Shown here: positions 6,818 through 11,456 of the stretch, piece after piece
Layout of the letters: the number at the start of each line of letters is the position of its first letter
Numbering within the stretch: position 1 is the first letter of the stretch
Assembly (NCBI GenBank): GCA_022360075.1
Contig: JAKSDN010000354.1
Span: 1-11,456, forward strand
Direction of reading: 5' to 3'
DNA length: 11,456 nucleotides
From: Kiloniellales bacterium
Lineage (GTDB): Bacteria > Pseudomonadota > Alphaproteobacteria > Kiloniellales > JAKSDN01
Notes under the pieces: generated by a model
Seen by the model: only the letters and a program-made list of their open reading frames with translations
What the model was told of the DNA's origin: nothing
Database searches by the model: none
Program-made: the position numbers and the translations under genes

Positions 6818-8176
6818 ATGTTCGAGAAGGTTCTGATCGCCAATCGGGGAGAAGTCGCGCTCCGAATCCACCGCGCCTGCCGGGAGATGGGGATCCAGAC
6901 GGTCGCGATCCACTCCACCGCCGATGCCGATGCCATGCACGTCAAGCTCGCCGACGAGAGCGTTTGCATCGGCCCGCCAGCCAGCAAGGACAGCTATCTC
7001 AACGTGCCCTCGATCCTCTCGGCGGCGACCATCACCGGCGTCGATGCGATCCATCCGGGCGTCGGTTTTCTCTCGGAGAATGCCGACTTCGCCCAGATGG
7101 TCGAGGAGCATGGCTTCGAGTTCATCGGCCCCAAGCCCGATCATATCGCGCTGATGGGCGACAAGGTGGCGGCCAAGCAGGCCGCGGAGTCCCTGGGCCT
7201 GCCGGTCGTGCCCGGCTCGCCGGACGCGATCGAGGACGAAGCGGCAGCCGCTGTAGTCGCCGCCGAGGTCGGCTTTCCGGTTCTGATCAAGGCAGCCGCG
7301 GGCGGCGGCGGCCGGGGCATGAAGATCGCCGAGACGGCCGATGACCTGGGACAGGCCTTCAAGCTCGCCCGCGCCGAGGCCCGCGCCGCCTTCGGCAACG
7401 ACGCCGTTTATGTCGAGAAGTTTCTCGCCAAGCCGCGCCACATCGAGGTGCAGGTCCTGGCGGACAGCCACGGCAACGCGATCCACCTGGGCGAGCGCGA
7501 CTGCTCGATGCAGCGCCGCCACCAGAAGCTGATCGAAGAGGCCCCCTCGCCCGCCCTAAACGCCGAGCAGCGCGCGGCGATCGGCGCGACGGTGGCGGCG
7601 GCGGTGCGCAAGCTCGGCTACCGCGGCGCCGGGACCATCGAGTTCCTCTTCGACGACGGCGCCTTCTATTTCATCGAGATGAACACGCGCCTGCAGGTCG
7701 AACATCCGATTACCGAGGCCATCACGGGACTGGACATCGTGCGCGAGCAAATCCGGGTCGCCGCCGGCCTGCCGCTGAGCCTGACCCAGAGCGAGGTCGG
7801 CTTCGCCGGCCATGCCATGGAGTGCCGCATCAACGCGGAGCATCCCGAGAGCTTTCAGCCCTCGCCGGGACGCGTCGCCGAGTACCACGCGCCCGGCGGC
7901 CTCGGCGTGCGTGTCGATTCGGCGCTCTATGCCGGCTACCGGGTGCCGCCGCACTACGACAGCCTGATCGCCAAGCTGATCGTCCACGGCCAGTCGCGCA
8001 ACGAATGCCTGATGCGTCTGCGGCGCGCGCTCGAGGAGTTCGTGGTCGACGGCATCGACACCACGATCCCCCTGCACCAGGAGCTCATCGCCGCCAGCGA
8101 TTTCATCAACGGCGACTACGACATAAACTGGCTGGAGCGCTACATGAAGCGGGAGGCGCGTAAGGAGTCCGCATGA
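6818..8176 (+). CDS. accC: Biotin carboxylase subunit of acetyl-CoA carboxylase, 452 aa
   Basis: ATP-grasp enzyme that carboxylates the biotin on AccB using bicarbonate and ATP; cytoplasmic. The N-terminal fold starts FEKVLIANRGEVALR. The ATP-grasp core shows Lys116, Lys158, the glycine-rich AAAGGGGRGMK loop at about 159-169, His208, RRHQK with Lys237, Glu275, and FIEMNTRLQVEH at 285-296 containing Glu287, Asn289 and Arg291. Arg337 in ECRIN matches the carboxybiotin-binding Arg. The C-terminal domain runs to about 445. The length is almost the same as E. coli AccC (449). There is no recognisable Shine-Dalgarno before the ATG at 6818, where the 18-base gap from accB is C-rich, so expression probably depends on ribosomes arriving from accB. 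Confidence 0.98.
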   Translation: MFEKVLIANRGEVALRIHRACREMGIQTVAIHSTADADAMHVKLADESVCIGPPASKDSYLNVPSILSAATITGVDAIHPGVGFLSENADFAQMVEEHGFEFIGPKPDHIALMGDKVAAKQAAESLGLPVVPGSPDAIEDEAAAAVVAAEVGFPVLIKAAAGGGGRGMKIAETADDLGQAFKLARAEARAAFGNDAVYVEKFLAKPRHIEVQVLADSHGNAIHLGERDCSMQRRHQKLIEEAPSPALNAEQRAAIGATVAAAVRKLGYRGAGTIEFLFDDGAFYFIEMNTRLQVEHPITEAITGLDIVREQIRVAAGLPLSLTQSEVGFAGHAMECRINAEHPESFQPSPGRVAEYHAPGGLGVRVDSALYAGYRVPPHYDSLIAKLIVHGQSRNECLMRLRRALEEFVVDGIDTTIPLHQELIAASDFINGDYDINWLERYMKREARKESA

Positions 8177-8226
8177 ACCGAGGATCGGCGCCGCGCCGCA
8201 CGCCCTAGAGCGAGAGGGAAGCGGCG

Positions 8227-8874
8227 ATGAAACTCAAGCCCGAGCTGCTCCTGCGGGCCTATGCCGTCGGCATCTTTCCGATGGCCGAGAGCCGGTACGA
8301 CCCCGAGATCCACTGGATCGATCCGGATCTGCGCGGGATCCTGCCCTTGGACGGCCTGCACGTGCCACGACGTCTGCGGCGCCAGCTTCGCAGGCCGCAG
8401 TTCGACATCCAGGTCAACGCCGCCTTCCACGAGGTGATCCGCGAGTGCGCCACGCCGGCGCCGGACCGGCGTGACACCTGGATCAATCCGGTGATCGAGG
8501 ATCTCTACGGCGACCTGCACCGCATGGGCTTCGCCCACAGCGTCGAATGCTGGCGCGAGGACCGGCTGGTCGGCGGCCTCTACGGCGTCTCGCTCGGCGC
8601 CGCCTTCTTCGGCGAGAGCATGTTCAGCCGGGAGAGCGATGCCAGCAAAGTCGCCTTGGTCCACTTGGTCGCCCGCCTGCGCAAGGGCGGCTTCGAGCTG
8701 CTCGACACGCAGTTCCAGACGCCGCACCTGCGCCAGTTCGGAGTCCTGGAGATTACCCGCGAAGACTATCGGGCCCGCCTCGCGCGGGCCGTGCGCCAGC
8801 CGGCTCAGTTCCCGGTCGAGCTTTCCGAAGTCGAGTTCGAAGAATTCCTGCAGTCGATCACCCAGACGTCGTAG
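8227..8874 (+). CDS. aat: Leucyl/phenylalanyl-tRNA--protein transferase, 215 aa
   Basis: Transfers Leu or Phe from charged tRNA to the N-terminal Lys or Arg of proteins, marking them for ClpS/ClpAP degradation by the N-end rule. Family motifs are in order: AYAVGIFPMAE at 11-21, WIDPDLRGILPLD at 30-42, TWIN at 84-87, GGLYGVSLGAAFFGESMFSR at 116-135, and LLDTQFQTPHLRQFG at 158-172. The length of 215 is usual for alphaproteobacterial Aat, and the C-terminus LQSITQTS looks natural. The ATG at 8227 has GAGAGGGAAG upstream. The gene follows accC by 50 bases, so it may be the last gene of that operon. Its last 70 bases are shared, on the opposite strand, with the end of the DUF2155 gene. No terminator is visible after the stop. 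Confidence 0.97.
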   Translation: MKLKPELLLRAYAVGIFPMAESRYDPEIHWIDPDLRGILPLDGLHVPRRLRRQLRRPQFDIQVNAAFHEVIRECATPAPDRRDTWINPVIEDLYGDLHRMGFAHSVECWREDRLVGGLYGVSLGAAFFGESMFSRESDASKVALVHLVARLRKGGFELLDTQFQTPHLRQFGVLEITREDYRARLARAVRQPAQFPVELSEVEFEEFLQSITQTS

Positions 8875-9281
8875 ACGGGGTGCTCGAGCGCCGAGACCGC
8901 CGGCGAGGAGGCGAACATCCAGCCGGTGAAGAGCCGGATCTCGGGCGAGTCGGGGCGGATGTCGGTGACTTCCAGGAAGGCGGCACGCTCGGGCGGCTCT
9001 TCCGGCGGCGTCTTGTGGCAGGTGCGCGCCACGATCTCCAGGGATCCGAAGCGCACCGGCTCGTCGATCGGCGCATCGAAGGTCGAGATCCGGGCGGTGA
9101 TCTTGTCGAGGCCCTGGAGCACGGCCGCGTCCGCCGGCAAGGCGGCGCTCTCGACAACAGGCGCTTGTCCTTCGGCGGGCGCCTCCTGCGCTCTAGGCTG
9201 AGCCCACAGCGGCACTACGATCGCAGTCGCGATCGCGCAGCTCGCCAGCCGAACGCGACGAAGCGACACCACGCCGCTCAT
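8805..9281 (-). CDS. Exported DUF2155-domain protein, 158 aa
   Basis: Function unknown. Residues about 8-31 look like a signal peptide (RRVRLASC, then a hydrophobic run, then AQPRA), so it is probably periplasmic. The conserved part runs from about 55 to 144 and has the DUF2155 hallmarks: LQGLDKITARI near 55-65, FGSLEIVARTC at 78-88, AFLEV, then FTGWMFASSPAVSALEHPVYDVWVIDC at 118-144. Cys88 and Cys144 are the only cysteines after the signal region and could pair. Past Cys144 there is a 14-residue Ser/Asn-rich tail (145-158), encoded almost wholly within the overlap with aat. The start ATG at 9281 overlaps the upstream stop in ATGA form, with AGGA seven bases before it. DUF2155 genes occur beside NDUFA12 and aat in alphaproteobacteria as I recall, but no role is established. 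Confidence 0.85.
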   Translation of the reverse strand: MSGVVSLRRVRLASCAIATAIVVPLWAQPRAQEAPAEGQAPVVESAALPADAAVLQGLDKITARISTFDAPIDEPVRFGSLEIVARTCHKTPPEEPPERAAFLEVTDIRPDSPEIRLFTGWMFASSPAVSALEHPVYDVWVIDCRNSSNSTSESSTGN

Positions 9282-9517
9282 CCCTTGGTCCTGCCGGCAT
9301 AGGGATTGTCCAGCTTGTCCACCAGGCCGTGCAGCACCTGGCGTAGCTGCGCCTCGTCGCAGCCCATGAGGATGCCGTCCTCCAGCGCGTCCTGCGCCAG
9401 CTCGAAGATCTCTTCGAGGTTCTCGTTGAGCACCTTGATTTTCTCGGTGCAGGAAACCGGCTCGCCGTCGGGCTGACGCCAAACGGGAAACTCGACCTTG
9501 TCGTCGGCCTGCTTCAC
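9278..9517 (-). CDS. Unrecognised 79-residue protein, translationally coupled to DUF2155
   Basis: I do not recognise a named family. The protein is small, acidic and soluble, with no signal peptide or membrane segment. After PVWRQPDGEPVSC (11-23) it is predicted helical: TEKIKVLNENLEEIFELAQD (24-43), ALEDGILMGC (44-53), and AQLRQVLHGLVDKL (56-69). It has two cysteines, 23 and 53. The helical heptad-like pattern could mediate dimerisation. Coding status is supported by the ATGA overlap with the DUF2155 start, by GAGGAG eight bases before the GTG at 9517, and by sensible composition. It resembles short hypothetical proteins I believe occur in Rhodospirillales, but I cannot confirm this. An upstream in-frame GTG at 9565 is rejected because it lies within the candidate promoter. 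Confidence 0.7.
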   Translation of the reverse strand: MKQADDKVEFPVWRQPDGEPVSCTEKIKVLNENLEEIFELAQDALEDGILMGCDEAQLRQVLHGLVDKLDNPYAGRTKG

Positions 9518-9525
9518 CGATTTCT

Positions 9526-9531
9526 CTCCTC
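9526..9531 (-). promoter_or_regulatory. Ribosome binding site deciding the start of the 79-residue protein
   Basis: On the minus strand GAGGAG lies 8 bases before the GTG at 9517. No comparable site precedes the alternative upstream GTG at 9565. Confidence 0.6.
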
Positions 9532-9553
9532 GATGGGCGCGGATGCCTTGGAA

Positions 9554-9576
9554 CGCCCGATTCACTTAGGCGGGCG
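9554..9576. repeat. Inverted repeat framing the candidate -10 box
   Basis: CGCCCG at 9554-9559 and CGGGCG at 9571-9576 are perfect 6-base arms around an 11-base centre. On the plus strand the right arm is followed by GTTTT, so it could stop antisense transcription coming from aat. On the minus strand the candidate -10 box lies in the centre, so an operator is the other reading. Neither is proven. Confidence 0.35.
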
Positions 9577-9591
9577 GTTTTCCGGGCGCAA
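9563..9591 (-). promoter_or_regulatory. Candidate promoter of the 79-residue/DUF2155 operon
   Basis: On the minus strand TTGCGC (complement of 9586-9591) and TAAGTG (complement of 9563-9568) are spaced by 17 bases. It lies in the 91-base gap between the methyltransferase stop and the GTG at 9517. Readthrough from the methyltransferase gene is also possible since no terminator is seen there. Confidence 0.35.
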
Positions 9592-9608
9592 GTCCCGCTT
9601 CGCGCAGG

Positions 9609-10379
9609 CTAGGCCGCTTTATCGGCGGCAAAGCGCAGGCGCACGTAGTCCGCCGTCCAGTTCCCCGCGGCATCCCGGAGATCCGGTTCGAGCCGCGCGG
9701 AAACGGCCTCCAGATAGGGCCGGCGCTCGCTCTCCGGCAAGGCCTTGATGAAGGTCTCGCCGAAGGTCCAGAGCCAATCGGTCATGGCGCCGGGCAGCCG
9801 TGTCGGGCGCGGGATCAGCTCGATCGTGACGACCGAGAAGCCGCGCGCTTCGAGCAGCGCGGCATAGGCCTCGGGTGTCGGGAAGTACCAAGGCAAGCGG
9901 GAGCGGCCGTCCAGGCCCCGCTCGTCGAGCTCGGCGACCAGGGCCGCGGTGATCAGCTTGACGTTGCCGGCGCCGCCGAACTCGGCGACGAAGCGGCCGA
10001 CCGGCTTCAGCGCGCGCCAGACCCCGTCGATCACGGCGGCGGGATCGGTCATCCAGTGCAACGCCGCGTTGGAGAAGACGGCGTCGAACTCGTTGTCGAA
10101 GGTGAGCGCCTGACCATTGGCGACACGGGCGTCGAGCCCTCGCGCCTGGGCCGCGGCGATCTGCTCGGCGCTGGCGTCGACGCCGACGACCGAGGCGCCG
10201 GCGGCGGCGATCTTCTCGGTCAGCGGCCCGTCGCCGCAGCCGAGATCGAGAATGCGCTCGCCCGGCCGCGGTGCGAGTAACTCCAGTACGGGCGCGCCGA
10301 GGTCGGCGACGAAGCGCGCGTTGCGGGCGTAGCGCTCCGGATCCCAGCGCTGATCGGCAACGTCCTTTCGCTCGGCCAT
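9609..10379 (-). CDS. Class I SAM-dependent methyltransferase (Tam/BioC/UbiE-like), 256 aa
   Basis: Rossmann-fold methyltransferase, cytoplasmic. Motif I is ILDLGCGDGPL at 43-53, the acidic ribose-binding residue is Asp68 in VVGVDAS, and post-motif II is FDAVFSNAALHWM at 98-110, followed by the ALKPVGRFVAEFGG strand. The ALHWM stretch and the C-terminal layout resemble trans-aconitate methyltransferase and malonyl-ACP methyltransferase types, but the substrate cannot be called. The N-terminal DQRWDPERYARNARFV resembles the segment just before the core in such enzymes. The start is placed at the ATG at 10379, with GAGG seven bases upstream; an in-frame GTG five codons earlier is less likely. 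The start codon lies 15 bases after the mlaD stop, so the gene is probably transcribed with mlaD. A link to lipid or quinone chemistry is only suggested by position. Confidence 0.88.
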   Translation of the reverse strand: MAERKDVADQRWDPERYARNARFVADLGAPVLELLAPRPGERILDLGCGDGPLTEKIAAAGASVVGVDASAEQIAAAQARGLDARVANGQALTFDNEFDAVFSNAALHWMTDPAAVIDGVWRALKPVGRFVAEFGGAGNVKLITAALVAELDERGLDGRSRLPWYFPTPEAYAALLEARGFSVVTIELIPRPTRLPGAMTDWLWTFGETFIKALPESERRPYLEAVSARLEPDLRDAAGNWTADYVRLRFAADKAA

Positions 10380-10394
10380 GAAAGGCCTCGGCAC

Positions 10395-10871
10395 CTACTG
10401 CAGCCCGCCGCCGGACTCGCCGCCGGCACTCTCGGCGGCGCTGAAGATGAAGCGGCCCAGCAGGTCGACCACGTTGATCGCGCCCTGGGTGTAGTTGATG
10501 ACGCCGCCCTGCTTCAGGTTCTCCTCCTCGCCGCCGGGCTCGAGCGAAACGAAGTTGCCGCCGAGCAGGCCGTCGGGAATGATCCGCGCCGAGGTGTCGG
10601 TCGGCAGCTTGATCGCCTCGTCGATGTTCATCGTCACATTGGCCAGGAAGGTCTCGGTGTCGAGCTCGTTGCTGGCGACCGTGCCGATCTTGACCCCTGC
10701 CATGCGCACGTCGGTGCCCGCCGTCAGGCCCGAGGCGTTGTCGAAGCTGGCCACCACCTGATAGCCCTCGACGTTCTGCACGTCGCTGGTCTGAAAGGCG
10801 AAGGAAACGAACACGATCGCCACGAGCAGCACCACGGCCCCCATGATCGTCTCGATGATGTTCTTACGCAT
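10395..10871 (-). CDS. mlaD: MlaD-type MCE-domain phospholipid transport protein, 158 aa
   Basis: Periplasmic-facing, inner-membrane-anchored MCE protein. In the Mla system a hexamer of MlaD forms the lipid channel on the MlaFEB ABC transporter and moves phospholipids between the two membranes. An N-terminal transmembrane helix spans about 8-26 (ETIMGAVVLLVAIVFVSFAF). The MCE domain at about 36-114 has ASFDNASGLTAGTDVRMAGVKIGTV and the LLGGNFVSLEPGG end. A short hydrophobic helix (AINVVDLLGRFIF, 131-143) follows, matching the C-terminal helix that lines the pore. The length is slightly short against E. coli MlaD (183). The ATG at 10871 has AAGGA about 10 bases upstream. The permease, ATPase and STAS genes are not adjacent, so the rest of the complex must be encoded elsewhere. 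The gene lies 97 bases downstream of NDUFA12. Confidence 0.92.
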   Translation of the reverse strand: MRKNIIETIMGAVVLLVAIVFVSFAFQTSDVQNVEGYQVVASFDNASGLTAGTDVRMAGVKIGTVASNELDTETFLANVTMNIDEAIKLPTDTSARIIPDGLLGGNFVSLEPGGEEENLKQGGVINYTQGAINVVDLLGRFIFSAAESAGGESGGGLQ

Positions 10872-10964
10872 CGCAATCCCGTCCTTAGTGCGGCGATTTC
10901 AGTAAAGCGGCCTTGCGTCGATGTTACGCGGGGCGCTGACGGCGCCGGCGGTCCCTCGGGCCGG

Positions 10965-11336
10965 TCATTCGGGCGTCCAGGGCTCGTAATCTCCCGTGCC
11001 CTTGGCGCGGTCCCCACCCTTAAGCGTATGTCCCGGCGGCCGGTAGGCCTGCTCCGTGCCGGTGAGGTTGGGCAGATGCTCCTTCTGCCAGGGCCGCTTG
11101 GCCGGCCCGCCGGGCGGCGGCGGATCCTGCAGGGTGTGGTGCAGCCAGGCGTGCCATTCCGGCGGCACGCGGCTGGCCTCGACCTCGCCGTTGTAGACAA
11201 CCCATCGGCGCTCCTTGCGGATGCTGTCCGGATGCACGCGGCCGCCGCCCTTTTCGCGGTAGTAGCGATTGCCGAACCGGTCGCTGCCGACCTCCTCGCC
11301 GCGCCACCAGGTGTAGAGCCGGGTGCCCAGGGTCAT
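10965..11336 (-). CDS. NADH:ubiquinone oxidoreductase NDUFA12-family subunit, 123 aa
   Basis: Homologue of the mitochondrial complex I accessory subunit NDUFA12 (B17.2). Alphaproteobacteria such as Paracoccus carry it as an extra subunit on the peripheral arm (established knowledge). The conserved order is clear: MTLGTRLYTWWRGEEVGSD at 1-19, FGNRYYRE at 21-28, RRWVVYNGEVEASRVPPEWH at 43-62, AWLHHT at 63-68, then a Pro-rich stretch, AYRPPGH at 97-103, GGDR and GDYEPWTPE at the end. The length is typical of the bacterial form. The ATG at 11336 is preferred over one at 11372 because homologues begin MTLGTRLYTW or similar. Weak ribosome site: AGAGGA about 10 bases upstream. It is the first gene of the minus-strand block visible here. 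Confidence 0.95.
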   Translation of the reverse strand: MTLGTRLYTWWRGEEVGSDRFGNRYYREKGGGRVHPDSIRKERRWVVYNGEVEASRVPPEWHAWLHHTLQDPPPPGGPAKRPWQKEHLPNLTGTEQAYRPPGHTLKGGDRAKGTGDYEPWTPE

Positions 11337-11456
11337 GGCCGTGTCGTCCTCTCTTCGCGCCGCCCGTACCATGCGGAGTCTTGCCGGGGTCTGTCGGCGG
11401 ACGGGACTATTACACCTGCCGGGCGCCCCGTCCAGGGGCCGTCCGGCCCGGGAAAG
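11337..11456 (-). promoter_or_regulatory. Leader and candidate promoter of NDUFA12
   Basis: No gene is visible in this stretch. On the minus strand TGGACG (complement of 11429-11434) and TAATAG (complement of 11407-11412) are spaced by 16 bases; an offset TGTAAT also matches a -10 in five of six positions. A start near 11400 would leave a leader of about 60 bases. Visual evidence only. Confidence 0.35.

Noticed and set aside
6248..7522. 424-residue minus-strand open frame across aroQ, accB and accC
   Set aside because: It spans three well-supported genes on the other strand and shows no domain.
9518..9565. Longer 95-residue version of the small protein starting at GTG 9565
   Set aside because: The extension runs through the candidate promoter and the ribosome site, and adds no recognisable sequence.
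11436..11449. GGGCC-GTCC-GGCCC hairpin at the right edge as a terminator
   Set aside because: The 5-base stem has no T-tract on either strand and such GC palindromes are expected by chance at this base composition.
1..11456. CRISPR array, tRNA/rRNA genes, insertion sequences, phage or defence genes
   Set aside because: None is visible. The window is almost fully occupied by housekeeping genes of uniform high GC, with no direct-repeat arrays, transposase motifs or tRNA-like folds noticed.

Overview
The window is a GC-rich stretch of core chromosome from an alphaproteobacterium, most likely of Rhodospirillales/Kiloniellales type. This is inferred from gene content, not from a database search. 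Three things point there: a ribonuclease E tail ending in the GWW motif known from alphaproteobacteria, a bacterial NDUFA12-type complex I accessory subunit, and the order aroQ-accB-accC-aat next to DUF2155, NDUFA12 and mlaD, which I recall as common in alphaproteobacteria. No mobile elements, CRISPR arrays, rRNA or tRNA genes are visible, and no gap between genes exceeds about 130 bases.

Layout. (1) 1-746, plus strand: the 3' end of rne, a charged disordered tail. (2) 757-3539, minus strand: a two-gene unit of a gamma-glutamyltransferase-like lipoprotein followed 11 bases later by a class I PLP aminotransferase, convergent with rne. (3) 3562-5832, plus strand: an envelope-quality-control pair made of an exported BepA-like M48 metalloprotease with a C-terminal TPR region and an exported DsbA/ScsC-like thiol-disulfide oxidoreductase. 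The M48 gene is divergent from the lipoprotein gene with only 22 bases between start codons. (4) 5898-8874, plus strand: aroQ, accB and accC (shikimate pathway and acetyl-CoA carboxylase), then aat (N-end rule tagging). (5) 8805-11336, minus strand: NDUFA12, mlaD, a class I SAM methyltransferase, an unrecognised 79-residue protein, and an exported DUF2155 protein whose 3' end overlaps that of aat by 70 bases.

The right-hand and central blocks mostly serve the cell envelope: lipid synthesis (AccBC), phospholipid trafficking (MlaD), outer-membrane and periplasmic protein quality control (M48, DsbA-like) and respiration (NDUFA12). Most genes are routine. The parts that deserve a second look are the GGT-like lipoprotein, which appears to have lost the family's nucleophilic threonine and substrate-binding positions; the tightly coupled 79-residue/DUF2155 pair of unknown function; the long convergent overlap with aat; and the very short divergent spacer at about 3550.
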